64,000 nt of DNA from Rhizophagus clarus (GCA_015698045.1 BLAL01000242.1:935001-999000), one strand, 5' to 3'. Positions 12,068 to 23,319 are shown, counted from the stretch's first letter. Notes: generated from the letters alone by a model not told the origin. Numbers and translations: made by a program.

Positions 12068-15000
12068 TTAAAACAAAATTTTTTTATTTAAAGGAATCAC
12101 AGCCATATATTCTTTTATCTTTCTCGTTCCAATTTTAAAATTACATCTTATAAATTTTCCTAATATATGATGTATCGGTATAATACTATCTCGTCTCATA
12201 TCATAAAACTCATCTGTCCATAATTCTACATTACATGATTTTATGTCGTCATCTACTTGACAAAAATATCTTGTCCTGTGATCTTGAACAAGCCTGTACC
12301 ATTTAACTAACGCTAATGTATGAGTTAATGATCGTGAATTTTTTAAATAAATAGTATGTTCAAAATAAAATTGAACTTGACCGGGGTATATATCGATTGA
12401 TCCATCTTCTTGTACAAATCGAGCTAATATATACAAAGATTTTTCATGGCGAGCTGCCTGAACAGAACCATAGATGTCCACCCCGATTCTTAGTCTACCG
12501 TATTGTATAATATTATAGTTTACAACAATATCGTTATTTGGAACCATTATAGAATAAATAGGGACGAAATTTTCTTTATACAAACTATCATAAAATTCTA
12601 CTAGTAGGTCCAAGATGTAGTTTGGGAGACAAGTTTCTTTGCATGGTTTCATTAACAACCCGGGAAAACGTTCTGTTCCATAAGCTGATTCATCCTCAAT
12701 AAGCGAAAGCCTCAGAAAATTTTGATACTTGTCGCTTGTAAAGTCATCAAGTGCAGCAAGGCTGCCAGCAGATTTTCTAGGTTTTATAATGTCCAAAGTG
12801 GTATTTAAAATATTATCATCGCAATTCGTGAGAAAATAGTCAAGATAGGAATTTTCGATCATGATTTTTATTAATTCAGTTTCAATGTTACGCTTGCTAT
12901 TTTTATACGATCCTAAATAAATTGGTCGAATTATTATTATAATTTAAGATAATGTGATTTCAAATCAGTAAAATTAAATACATACCAAGAATTCCGTTCA
13001 TTCTTTCAAAGCTAAAACACCAAAATGAGGATAAAGGTCCATAATCGAAAGCGTATTCACATATGTGAAGACATAAATGAAGGTTTAGGCTTATTTTTTC
13101 TTGTCCATATTTTTTTTCGATTAATTTGTTCATCTCGAGTAACTTTGTAAACGCTTCATCTAATTCACTTTTTTGTAGTGCATGACTTGTTAGAACCTTG
13201 CAAGCGCACACAAAATAAGCAAGGATTTTTTGATCGATCTTTCCCAAGAAGCTCCATGTGATAGGTATAGCAAAAATTAGAATAAACATTTTTCACATAT
13301 CCGCCGTAAAATTTGAAAAACCATCACCAGTTGCTATTCTAACGGGACGACGATCAAGGTCACTTAGAAACTTTATCATGTCAGCTTGCTTTTGCATTAT
13401 TTTGAGTTTTTCGTCATTTAATATACCTTCACCGATCCAGAGCTTCATTACAATCCACTTCGCTACCCCAAGAAAAAGACAGTGCATGGGATCAACTACA
13501 CAAAAGCGCACAGGATTAAAATAAGGCAATTGGTATATCTCCAACTAACGAACATGATACCAGAAGATATGGGCTTTCTGCGACTCTTCAGTTGCGCATT
13601 TCTTCCATTCACTTGCTTTTTCCCTTATTATATCAATATCTCTCTCAACAAACCAGTCGTCAATGTCTTCAAACCCCCCAAAATTGGGTTGATTGTTTAC
13701 CAAGTTTGCAGATTTATAGCATCGATAACATGCGATGTGAGCTGATATAAATCCACATAATTTTTGGGTAGCAGGAACGTTACTGGCACAACCTATGATC
13801 ACACCACAGATAAAATAACCGTTGTTGTTTTCATAAGTTTGTATATGATATCCTTCCCATAACCGATTTAGCTGACTTATAATCGGATATAAGTAATTGT
13901 TTATTTCATGTAGCTTTGGCTCTTTAGGACTGGGTATAACTGCTAATGTGAGAATGTTGTGGGGTTTAAAGCGTTTGCTTCAGGGTAAATTACATATAAC
14001 GGCATAAACAACACCAACAGAATATTGCGAATTTATAAATGGCTGGAACCAATCCAAATTTAGCATTAATCCAATATGAGTATCGGCAGATTCTTTTGTA
14101 AAAAATGGTTCTTCACTATCATCTGTAAAATTTTTCCAAACATCACCATCATAGATATCGAATAAGGTTTCAGTTTTGTTTTGTCTTTCTGCCCACTTTC
14201 GACATGTGATCTCAAAATTTTTGCGACTGAAAAATAGGGTTAGTTGGTGTCTAATGTTAATTAACGGAGATGTCATTATCAGACGGTAAATTGGATTATT
14301 ACCATTATCTCTATTACTATCTATTTTTCTGACTAGAGGGTTATTACATTTTTGTCGAAATCTTTCCTTGCTATGATTTGGATAGTTTATAAAATTACAC
14401 ATTGGGATTTCTGTCTTGTTTAATATTTCTTTTATGTCATGCAATTTGTGGTATTTATTGCATGCAGCGTATTTAATAATATTCATTGATATTCCCAATA
14501 TTTTTTTGGCTACGTATAGGGAGGAAGGAAAAGCTGAAAATTTATTTTCATCGATCATTATAAGAAAAAATCTTATAAATTTAAACAAAGAATCTATTGC
14601 AACATTGGAAAGTTTATATCATTGTTGATATTGTAATATCCATAAGATAATCCAGATATAATTATCATTGACGATATTGGGAAGTTTTGGTTTACCATCG
14701 TCAAAATCTTTTGACGCAAAATTGATTTCTTCCTCATCATCATTATCAAAGTCTTCAGAATCTCCATATTCTTCATCATCTTCAGAGCCTCCGGAAACTC
14801 CATCTTCGTTATCATCTTCATAACTTTCAGAATCTCTATTTTCATCGTCATAGTCTTCAGAATCTCTATCTTGATCATTATTCATATCTCTTTCGTTATT
14901 CGGTATTAAATTTTCAAGAACCAAATTAGATAATTTTCCTTTTTTTAACAACTTGTATTTTGCCAATTCATGTATATCAGGTAACGGCTCACACTCCATT

Positions 15001-15305
15001 ACTTTATTATCGACAGCATCAGATTGCTTTGCATTAGAAGGGATCATCTCGAGCAACGGCTCATACTCCATTGCATAATTATCGTCAACATTTGGCCTAA
15101 CATTAGAAGGCCCAGCTTCTTGATCGTCACTAAAAATATTATTCGCATATGATTTATTATATTTTAACTTATGCGAAGCTTTTGTTCTTGGATCCACCAA
15201 CTTTTCATTACATTCTTTACAGAAGCAGTGTACTTTAGTTCTTGTTCTTGTGGTCAAGTCGGTTATGCTTCTATCAGATTTGGCAATAGCTTGAGAGTTG
15301 GACAT
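12068..15305 (-). pseudogene. CACTA/Plavaka-like transposase (tnp2 type), nonsense-broken
   Basis: One continuous minus-strand frame runs from an ATG at 15305 to 12986, then across a 73-bp GT-AG intron (12913-12985) to a stop at 12068, about 1055 codons. The N terminus has a CFCKEC zinc-like motif and an acidic Glu/Asp/Ser segment. The middle holds motifs I associate with the tnp2/Plavaka transposase family: a CYRCYK motif, DPMHCLFLGVAKW, then FERMNGILG directly at the intron. The reading frame never shifts, but four in-frame stops break it: TGA at 14619-14621, TGA at 13980-13982, TAG at 13545-13547 and TGA at 13293-13295. All four fit C-to-T or G-to-A changes of CGA, CAG or TGG codons. The element is therefore dead as read. 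No terminal repeats were identified. Confidence 0.8.
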
Positions 15306-16111
15306 TTTTTTTTTTAATTTAGGAAAATTTTTTTTTTAATAAGTTAAATACATTACAACCAATCAAATTATAACACAATTACATGCATATCGGCTAATTG
15401 TTAAAATTAGGTATAATGATTTTGATCAACATTACGCAATTTTAATTAGTAAAAAAAAAACTTAGCAAACGCACCCTAAAAAAAAAAATTTTCGGTCACC
15501 GTAATATATTATTTCAGGCGAAATAGGGTAATTTTCATGTTCACAACGTCTTTGCTGCTTAGAGTTTGACATTGAAGTAACAACTAACAAAATCTTTTTA
15601 CGCGTTAAAAAAATAAGTTTGTACGGCAGATATACAATTAAAAAGATCTACTAATTAACTTGCGATTAAGAGCGAATTAAAAGTGAATTAAAAGCGAATT
15701 AAAAGCGGATTAATATTTAATTATGCAAAATTGTAACACAGATTTTATTGCCATTGAAAAATTTTTCTGAAAATCACAATTGTATAGAATTAAATATTAC
15801 ATTACATTCAGTAATTCAAAAAATTATTATATGTACAAAGCGCACATTATCCATAAAAATCATTAACGCAGCCCATCAATTCATACGCGCTTTATATGCA
15901 AGAATAGTACTATTAAGAAAAATGCATAAATTTGCAAAGAATTAAGAGTATGTATGCTGCACATATCCAATTTACATACATCACTGATTACAAGGAATAA
16001 AAGGACAATTTATCATTAATTGATTATGTAGTTATATTTGCAAAATATATTTAAATACCCATTCTAAAACTTTCTTACCATTCTAACAACATTTTTATTA
16101 AAAAAAAAAAA
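15306..16111. other. Intergenic AT-rich DNA
   Basis: It contains a short AAAAG(T/C)GAATTA direct repeat near 15670-15710 and otherwise AT-rich sequence. The 65-codon frame at 15748-15945 has no recognisable feature and is not called. Confidence 0.35.
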
Positions 16112-16793
16112 ATGGCAAATAATCAAGTAATCCAAGTACTAAATCCGCATAAACCAGTTGCAGAGTGGCCTGATGATATTGCGTTAACATTGATCGAACA
16201 AAGACGAAGATACCATCAGCTGTTCGAAGATAATACTAACCATTCAGACCTTTGGACTCGAATTGCTAATTATATCCGTCATCACCATCAATATGAAATA
16301 TCGGCTAGACAGTGCCAAGTGAAATGGTACTCTCTAAAATGCGGCTACGAAAATTTAAAAAGGCTGCTAAGTAGAGATCCGGATGCTGATGGATATGAAT
16401 TAAGAAGTCCAAATTGGCACGATCGTAAATTTTATAATGAACTTAGTGACGAATTTTGGCTTTGAAGTGGTGACTATATTAATATTTAATTAAATTTTTA
16501 TAAAATTAGTTATTCATTTATTTTTAGATCATTTTAGGTACGCTTATAGAAGATATAGAAGAAATAGGCGTAGTAGACGGAGTAATAGATGAGGTAGATC
16601 TCGATCTCGTCATCATAGATGAAATAGTTCCCATTCTATTTCAAGGAATCGTCGTAGATGATTATATTCTCGATCTCGATCTCATTCAAGAGATCATCGT
16701 AGGTGACGATCACATTTTCGCTCTCGTTCTCGTTCGAGAGATTATCGTAGACATCATAGACGATATCACTCTCTTTCAAGAAATAATCATTAA
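16112..16793 (+). pseudogene. Myb/SANT-like DNA-binding protein with decayed Arg/Ser tail
   Basis: The first exon (16112-16465) encodes 117 residues with a trihelix/Myb-SANT-like fold pattern: EWPDDIALTLIEQRRRYHQL, then LWTRIANYI and CQVKWYSLKCGYENL. Such domains bind DNA and occur in transposon-associated and regulatory proteins. After a candidate intron ending in TTTTAG (about 16524) a second frame rich in Arg-Ser dipeptides runs to a TAA at 16791-16793. That frame has four in-frame TGA codons (16590, 16620, 16659, 16704), each where CGA arginine would fit the repeat. The first exon alone could be an intact short protein; the SR-like tail is decayed. The exact donor site is unclear. Confidence 0.5.
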
Positions 16794-17142
16794 ATTTATT
16801 TTTTTTTTATTAATTATTATTTTTATCTTATTTTTCTTTTTTTTTTGCAAGATTTCACACATATAAAATAATTCTATTATAATAAAAATATAATATATTT
16901 TATCAAACTTAATTTTCAAATTTCGTGATAATTGATAACGTTGGGACATTAACCATTTTTTTGGGATGCGAATTGGTACTGATGTCCACGTCGTGCATCC
17001 TGGGAGCTATATTCAAAAAAAAAATTTGTTGCGATCAAGTACCAAATTAGTAATAAAAAAGTAAAGATATTAAAATATGATGCTTTATTTATTTGCTCAA
17101 ATAAAATCGAACATAAATTGGTTAAAAGAAATTTAAATTTAT

Positions 17143-17172
17143 TTATTTTCTATATTTTTGCCATCTATTAAT
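17143..17172 (-). CDS. 3' end of the host gene split by Element 1
   Basis: On the minus strand this short stretch encodes the last codons and TAA stop (17143-17145) of the host gene whose 5' part lies at 32827-33299. Joined across one TTAAT copy the frame ends in NRWQKYRK. See the entry at 32827-33299 for the full gene. Confidence 0.6.
   Translation of the reverse strand: MNRWQKYRK
17168..17172. repeat. Element 1 target-site duplication, left copy (TTAAT)
   Basis: TTAAT abuts the outermost base of the left inverted repeat and is repeated at 32827-32831 just outside the right one. Five base pairs is a usual size for retroviral/Ty3-type integrases. Confidence 0.8.
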
Positions 17173-18164
17173 ATATAGACCAATTTGGGTTCCTGGGACA
17201 AAAGTATCCAGAAATATTCCCAGATATATTTTCGAACCCTTCTAGCTATACAAAGCCACTATAAAATTTTAATCTCTAGCCCAAATTTAGACTCTTCCTG
17301 CTATCCAAATATTTTGGTATTAAATTTGACATTAAATTACCCCGCCAAATACCAAGAATAAAACAATCTTTATAGCCTTTATAGCCCCGATTTTAATCCC
17401 AAATAATATATCAAAAAAATATGCTATTTTGCTTGCCTTTGGAAGTAGCCTCGAATATTGAGAAACGAAGTGACGAAATATGAGAGGGTACGACCCTTAC
17501 AAGACTAATATGCATACCAATTTTTTATGATATTCTAGAATTAATTCTAAAGCTGATTCATTGATAAAATCAAAGGGTCACAAAGTCTAACCTCTGAGTA
17601 CCCAAAAATTTTTCGTATGATTTAGTGAAGCTAAGTCATACGAAAAATTGGATAACAGGAAAGAGTTCTAAATATTATTCTACTATATTCTAGCATACAA
17701 GTAATTTCACGATATGCAGGAAACCATTCTAGAGCCATTTCTATTACCAAAACATTAGGACAAATAAGTCATACGAAAAAATTTTATAAGTCATACAAAA
17801 AAATTAAGTCATACGAAAAATTGGATAACAGGAAAGAGTTCTAAATATTATTCTACTTTATTCTAGCATACAAATAATTTCACAATACGCAGAAAACCAT
17901 TCTAGACCCATTTTATTAAGAAAATCATAAGGTCAAATAAGTCATACGAAAAAAATTACACCTATAAGTCTCACCTCTAAATCATACGAAAAATTGCTAA
18001 CTATTCTGAGTACACCGAGCCTTATCCTGAAGCCTGTCAACATATTGAATCACATAGTATCCTTTAACATGCAATGGGCACCGTCCTGAAGTAGAACCAG
18101 TAGGCTTACCACATTCACTGCAAGGGATGCGTGGCTTAGCCTTCCAATGTAAATGGCATCCTTC
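17173..18164. repeat. Element 1 left terminal inverted repeat
   Basis: It begins ATATAGACCAATTTGGG and matches the reverse complement of 31834-32826 with only scattered differences. It contains at least seven copies of TCATACGAAAAA in both orientations, one pair forming a palindrome at about 17608-17653. An internal direct repeat of about 135 bp is present twice (about 17649-17783 and 17819-17952). The inner boundary falls inside a small Cys-rich gene. Confidence 0.9.
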
Positions 18165-18236
18165 AGGTCGCATGCAGGGGACTCCATGGGCCTTGCCAGT
18201 ATTAAGTAAGTATGGACAGAAATATTCTCCGATCAT
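17997..18236 (-). CDS. Small Cys/His-rich protein, terminal-repeat-overlapping
   Basis: From the ATG at 18236 the protein has 79 residues and several Cys and His pairs: CMRPEGCHLHW, CSECGKPTGS and CPLH. Spacing suggests one or two zinc-binding sites, but I do not recognise a family. Most of the gene lies within the left terminal repeat, so a partial mirror copy exists at 31834-32001, and a full-length paralogue sits at 31413-31700. Three related copies near the ends suggest the product acts in something common to the element, but no role can be read from sequence. Confidence 0.6.
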   Translation of the reverse strand: MIGEYFCPYLLNTGKAHGVPCMRPEGCHLHWKAKPRIPCSECGKPTGSTSGRCPLHVKGYYVIQYVDRLQDKARCTQNS

Positions 18237-18371
18237 TTTCACTATATAGGGAAATAATTAATTAAAGAGAAAAATCTGTAAGGGTAATATATTGCCCCGA
18301 ATATATATAAACACCTAGGAAATTAATTAATTAAATAAAAAAAATTGTAAAGGTATTATATACAAATCAGT

Positions 18372-21300
18372 ATGGCAAGAAGTGACAAAAAAAATCGAAC
18401 TTGTGAACGATGTGGAAAAGAGTGTGCAAATCCTAATAAACTTCGTGAGCACTTAAATAGAAAGTTTAAATGCAAGCCAATACCTATTCAAACCCCCACC
18501 CCACAGGTCAAAAACCAAGGGGGTGCTCCAGTAGTCCATGTCCGAGGAAAGGATCGAAGAAAGGAGAAGTCAAAAGTAGTTAATCCAATTCCAGATCCGC
18601 AATTGGTAAACCAAACTCCAGTTCCTGTGTCAGAATCCCAAAAGGAAGCTCCTATACTTGGTATCGACTACATCACAGAAGAGGAGGCAAAGAACTGGGT
18701 CAGCCCAAATGCACGAAAACCTGGTGAGCATTATAAAACATGGGGAAAAAGATTGGTTCAAAAGTGGAAAGAACTCGATTTAGGAGAACATGATATACCA
18801 ATAAGCTTGGATGACTGTCTAACTCTTTATCATGATCTCGAACAATATGATCCAGAGGCAGTTCGCCAACCGACATTAAAAGAGTTAGAGAAATATAGCA
18901 AGGTCTCTCCGAGGGATGAACCTAGTGAGGTTAAGCAACAAGACGGTCAGGTGGATTCTGAAGCCGGTCCCGGCCCAGCAACCCAAGCAAACAGAAAAAA
19001 GCAAAGAAAGATGGTAGTCCCTATCACAGCAAAGGATATCCACTTTGAAGAATGTCCTGTTGGTAGGGATCTAGAAAGACCACATCAAAACCGGTCTTTA
19101 ATGACCAAATGGGTGGGAGAAGTGCCCAGTCCAGAAGATAATCCTGCATATGCTTTTATTCAATCAATAGGTAATCCAGAAGAATATAAAAAAATACCAT
19201 ACATGCCTCAACTTATGGGACTAATTCGTCCAAAAATAACAGAAGTTCTCCAAACAGAACTTCATAGAAAAGACCAAATAAAATCAACTATAGTAGCATT
19301 ATGCATGTATTCGATTACTAAAAGAAATCCAGATGGTACAAGAGATACAACATATGAAGAAAAACATCACAGAGGAGGAATGCGTCCAATTCTTATAGAA
19401 GGAGATATAGATGAACATATAACTCAAACTATAGGGAAAATAGATAATCATATTGAAAAAACGTTAAAAAAGGGATCTGGTTATGTTCTTGAACGAATTC
19501 TTGAAATAACTATTGAAGCATATACTCTTCGTCGAGCTATCGGAGGGTCTTATAAGCCCACACCCAAGAAGCTAGCCAATACCAAGTGTACCATTAATCC
19601 AGATAATAAAGGTCTCATCGATCCAGAAACAAATGCATTATCTGAAAAATGTCTTCAGGGTGCAATAGGATGTTATTTCGCTCATCAGGACGGAAAAACA
19701 AAGCATCTTGAAAGAATCTTTCGAGCTAATGATCTAAAACAATATCTAGAAAAGGTCAAGCTCGATGGTATCCTAATGCCCACTCCTATTTGTCCACGTA
19801 TATTCAAAAAGATCGAGGAGATGAACCCTGATATCTCCATAAATGTCTGGGGATGGAACGAAAAAACTGCTACATCTAAAAGCATAATTTTTAGCAAGAA
19901 TCCTAAAAGGCCACATGTAATATATCTCTTGGCTCTTACAGATATTACCAAATCAGAGGATGACAAGTACGCACAAAAGAATCACTTTCTCTGGATAAAG
20001 AACCATAATGGGTTAAGATACAGAGATACGAAACATCATGAAAAGAGATATACATGCAACCGATGCGATATAAGTTGGCCTTCAGAAGCATCCTTAAACA
20101 ATCATCAAGATTATTGTCATGGATTAGGTGAAGCTTGTCAAAGAGTTAATCTACCAGTGAAAGGGGTCAATGATTTCGAACAGTTCAAGAACTATAGCCG
20201 GATGATCAATTCTCCATGTGTAATTATAGCAGACTTTGAGGCTGGAAACAAAAAATCTGGTCTAATAAATGGAGGAAAAACCCGCATAATATCAGAGCAA
20301 TATGCTAATAGTTTCTGCTACCTAGTCCAATGGATCGATACTGGAGATGTATGGGGCCCTTTCCTATATCGAGGAAATAATGCTACCCAAGAATTTGTTC
20401 GAAGAATAGATCAGGAGTTAATAGAAATAAATAATGTTCTAGCCATTAAGCATGAACGCATTGTGACAGAAGAAGACAAGAAGAAATTTGTTGAGGCTGA
20501 TACCTGTTGGATTTGTAAAGGTAAGTTTAATATAAATATAGAGGAAATTAAGCGTCTAGAAAGCAAAATAGTTAGTTTTAAAGCAAAGCTAAAAACATTC
20601 AAAAAAGTAACTGCAGAATATAATGGTATCCAAACAACCATAGAAAAAGCAACCAAGGCAATTACCAGCGAAAAAGCTAAGGCTGATAAGGTCTGGGACC
20701 ACTGTCACATCACAGGTAAGTTTCGAGGGACTGCACATAGAGATTGTAATCTCAAACTCCAAATCGAGCCATGGAAGACCCCAATCCCAGTAGTCTTTCA
20801 TAACTTCCGGGGCTATGACTCTCACTTAGTCTGTGATTCTGTTGGACGCTCAGCTAATGCACATCATATTAGGGTTATAGCCGAGACATTTGAGCGATAT
20901 AAGTCCATGAAGGTAGGTCAGCTCAAATATATCGATAGCCAGCAGTTCATGAACAATAGCTTGGCTAATCTTACAAAAAACTTGGGTGGCAAGCATCCAA
21001 TCACAAGCCAGTATTTTAAGAGTCAAGGCTATTCAGATGAGCAAATTTCTCTAGCATTTCGCAAGGGAATATACTTCTATGACTATGTCAATTCTCATGA
21101 TAGGTTCTTAGAGACCGAGCTCCCACCAATCCATGAATTTACTTCAACCCTAAAAGGGAAGATCTCACAGGGGAACTATCAACATGCCCAGAAAGTATGG
21201 AAGACATTTGGATGTAAGAATCTAGGTGAGTACCACGATCTATATCTTAAAATCGATGTACTCTCTTTAGCTGATGTCTGGACCCAATTCAGAAAGACAT

Positions 21301-23015
21301 GCATAAAATATTATGAACTCGATCCCAGCCACTATGTCTCTGCTCCATCCTTATCCTGGGACGGTATGCTTAAAAAGACTGGAGTTAAGATTGAGTTATT
21401 TACAGATATGTCGATGCATGACTTTGTCGAAAAGGCCAAGAGGGGTGGTATTTCTAAGGCTTGTAAACGATATTTCAAAGCCAATAATCCCAAGATGGGC
21501 CAGGCATTCAACCCATCCAAACCCACATCATGGATCTCTTATGTGGACGCAAATAATCTCTATGGTTGGGCTATGAGCCAGTTCTTACCTATTGGAAACT
21601 ATCAATGGGAAGCTAGCCGGGAATACCTTCTCAAAAACCCTGCTATGCAAAAGAAATATCTCGAAAAAATTCTTAAGACTAAGGCAAATGCCCCACGCGG
21701 ATATTTCTTAAATATTAAGTCTCACTTCCTTCTCAAGACACATGATTATTTGAGAGACTTACCCCCAGCTGTGGAGAATGTCGCAGTAGGAAAGGATTGG
21801 CTTAGTCCATACAATGAGGAGCTTGTAAATAACTTGGATGGTGGACGCTTCTCTAAGACAGAAAAGTTAGTCCCCCACCTTGGCCCGAGAAAGGATTATG
21901 TCATCCATTACCTAGAGCTCCAATACTATGTGAAGTTAGGAATGGTTGTAGACGAGGTTTCAGAAATCCTTTCCTTCGACCAGACTAACTGGCTCGCCCC
22001 ATATATTGCTTTTAATACTGAGAAACGACAAGGAGCTAAGAATGCCTTTGAAAAAGACTTCTTCAAGCTCATGAATAACTCAGTATATGGCAAGACTATG
22101 GAGAATGTTCGCAAATACCAGGATGTCAAGCTCATGAAATGTATTAATGAGCGGGATGAAAAGGCATTCTTGAATAAGGTTCGTAAGCCCTCATTTAAGT
22201 ATGCTAGACAGCTTGGAGATACACTGGTAGGAGCGCATATGGGAAAGGCTAGTGTGACTCTCAATAAGCCTATCATAGTTGGAGCATCTGTCTTAGGTCT
22301 TAGCAAGCTCCATATGTACCGCTTCTGGTATGGATATGTAAAGGAGAGATATGGTGATAATGCCCAGCTTGGCTATATGGACACAGATTCCTTTATAATT
22401 CTAATTATGACTGAGGATATTTATAAAGATATGGCCGAACGCCCAGATCTATTCGATCTCAATGATTCCAAAACTATTGGGTTATTCAAGGATGAGACTC
22501 CAGGCAGTGTGATCACAGAATCTATGCATATTCGCTCTAAATTATACCACTATGTTTTAGCAGATAAGACTACACAGTCTAAGCACAAGGGGGTTAGTAA
22601 GAAAGGTATGGGCGAGATGGCCACTGATACATACTTCCCATCTTTAGGAGGGACTTTGCTAGATGATCCAGTAGACCAATCTGAAGTTTTCGATCCTATG
22701 ACCCAAGTATATCGGGACTGTCTCTTTGGTAAGGAAGTATTCCACGCCAAGAATGTAGGTTTCCGGTCAAAGGACCACATAATATCTCTGGTAGAATCGG
22801 AGAAGAAGGCACTCTGCCCCATAGATACTAAGCGCTGGATTCTATCTGATGGGGTTACTACTTTACCATATAGACATTGGCGAATCCAAGCATATAAGAA
22901 TATGGTCAAGGCTGGTATGTCCGAGGAGCAGGCCGAAAAAAGAGCTATAACTGCCAAGCTCCCAGAGAAATATCAAAACGAATGTGTGTCTCACATATCT
23001 AGCCTTCAGCCATAA
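18372..23015 (+). CDS. Family-B DNA polymerase, protein-primed type (Element 1)
   Basis: At 1547 residues this is the replicative polymerase of the element. The N terminus carries a zinc-finger-like motif (C11, C14, H27, C34) and a Pro-rich linker; a second finger of similar spacing (CNRC...HQDYC) lies before the exonuclease. Exonuclease motifs are visible: DFE at D621/E623 and HNFRGYDSH at 810-818, with the third at YLKIDVLSLADVW. Between them sits an HNH/endonuclease-VII-like insert: CWIC at 712-715 and DHCHITGKFRGTAHRDCN from D776. Polymerase motif A is DANNLYGWAM (D1059), motif B KLMNNSVYGK (K1232, Y1239, G1240) and motif C YMDTDSF (D1337, D1339). These match the DNA_pol_B_2 family of protein-primed enzymes. 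No terminal-protein domain was identified for certain. All catalytic residues are present and the frame is intact. Confidence 0.93.
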   Translation: MARSDKKNRTCERCGKECANPNKLREHLNRKFKCKPIPIQTPTPQVKNQGGAPVVHVRGKDRRKEKSKVVNPIPDPQLVNQTPVPVSESQKEAPILGIDYITEEEAKNWVSPNARKPGEHYKTWGKRLVQKWKELDLGEHDIPISLDDCLTLYHDLEQYDPEAVRQPTLKELEKYSKVSPRDEPSEVKQQDGQVDSEAGPGPATQANRKKQRKMVVPITAKDIHFEECPVGRDLERPHQNRSLMTKWVGEVPSPEDNPAYAFIQSIGNPEEYKKIPYMPQLMGLIRPKITEVLQTELHRKDQIKSTIVALCMYSITKRNPDGTRDTTYEEKHHRGGMRPILIEGDIDEHITQTIGKIDNHIEKTLKKGSGYVLERILEITIEAYTLRRAIGGSYKPTPKKLANTKCTINPDNKGLIDPETNALSEKCLQGAIGCYFAHQDGKTKHLERIFRANDLKQYLEKVKLDGILMPTPICPRIFKKIEEMNPDISINVWGWNEKTATSKSIIFSKNPKRPHVIYLLALTDITKSEDDKYAQKNHFLWIKNHNGLRYRDTKHHEKRYTCNRCDISWPSEASLNNHQDYCHGLGEACQRVNLPVKGVNDFEQFKNYSRMINSPCVIIADFEAGNKKSGLINGGKTRIISEQYANSFCYLVQWIDTGDVWGPFLYRGNNATQEFVRRIDQELIEINNVLAIKHERIVTEEDKKKFVEADTCWICKGKFNINIEEIKRLESKIVSFKAKLKTFKKVTAEYNGIQTTIEKATKAITSEKAKADKVWDHCHITGKFRGTAHRDCNLKLQIEPWKTPIPVVFHNFRGYDSHLVCDSVGRSANAHHIRVIAETFERYKSMKVGQLKYIDSQQFMNNSLANLTKNLGGKHPITSQYFKSQGYSDEQISLAFRKGIYFYDYVNSHDRFLETELPPIHEFTSTLKGKISQGNYQHAQKVWKTFGCKNLGEYHDLYLKIDVLSLADVWTQFRKTCIKYYELDPSHYVSAPSLSWDGMLKKTGVKIELFTDMSMHDFVEKAKRGGISKACKRYFKANNPKMGQAFNPSKPTSWISYVDANNLYGWAMSQFLPIGNYQWEASREYLLKNPAMQKKYLEKILKTKANAPRGYFLNIKSHFLLKTHDYLRDLPPAVENVAVGKDWLSPYNEELVNNLDGGRFSKTEKLVPHLGPRKDYVIHYLELQYYVKLGMVVDEVSEILSFDQTNWLAPYIAFNTEKRQGAKNAFEKDFFKLMNNSVYGKTMENVRKYQDVKLMKCINERDEKAFLNKVRKPSFKYARQLGDTLVGAHMGKASVTLNKPIIVGASVLGLSKLHMYRFWYGYVKERYGDNAQLGYMDTDSFIILIMTEDIYKDMAERPDLFDLNDSKTIGLFKDETPGSVITESMHIRSKLYHYVLADKTTQSKHKGVSKKGMGEMATDTYFPSLGGTLLDDPVDQSEVFDPMTQVYRDCLFGKEVFHAKNVGFRSKDHIISLVESEKKALCPIDTKRWILSDGVTTLPYRHWRIQAYKNMVKAGMSEEQAEKRAITAKLPEKYQNECVSHISSLQP

Positions 23016-23070
23016 GCTAGACTTGTAAGCGAGTTGGACCAGCCATGACACAGAGTTTACATAAATATTA

Positions 23071-23124
23071 GATTTTTTTTCTAGAGCGATAAATATTCAG
23101 TTTATTTTTTCCAGATATATAAAA
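23071..23124 (+). promoter_or_regulatory. Repeated upstream cassette, copy 1
   Basis: TTTTTTTTCTAGAGCG precedes ATAAATATTCAG 20 bases before the next ATG. The same T-run, CT(A/G)G and ATAAATATTCAG-like order recurs at 23442 and 24268. I infer a shared promoter or leader for the small genes. Confidence 0.45.
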
Positions 23125-23319
23125 ATGTCTTCTAAAAAATATTACACAGATTCGGAAAAAGAAAAGATATACACTATTGTGAATATCAAAGAGTCTATTA
23201 TAACGCTGGAACGTGATGTAACTAAAATACATCAAAACCTTAAGACAATTGCCCGAGAAATCTATTATCTATATAATGCTATGGCACCCGAAGATTTCGA
23301 AAAAAATGTTAAGAAGTGA
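23125..23319 (+). CDS. Small unknown protein, 64 residues, helical
   Basis: No family is recognised. The sequence is charged and heptad-like (ESIITLERDVTKIHQNLKTI), suggesting a short coiled coil. It follows the polymerase by 109 bp and starts behind the repeated T-run/ATAAATATTCAG leader shared with two later small genes, which supports a real start. After its stop lies ATCCAGTGATAATTAAT, also repeated after the gene ending at 24256. Confidence 0.5.
   Translation: MSSKKYYTDSEKEKIYTIVNIKESIITLERDVTKIHQNLKTIAREIYYLYNAMAPEDFEKNVKK

Noticed and set aside
16590..16706. TGA read as an amino acid (alternative code)
   Set aside because: Other broken frames include TAG and TAA, and intact genes nearby do not use internal TGA. 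C-to-T decay explains it better.
19685..22957. Minus-strand frames across the polymerase gene
   Set aside because: Antisense shadows of a strongly supported gene; no motifs.
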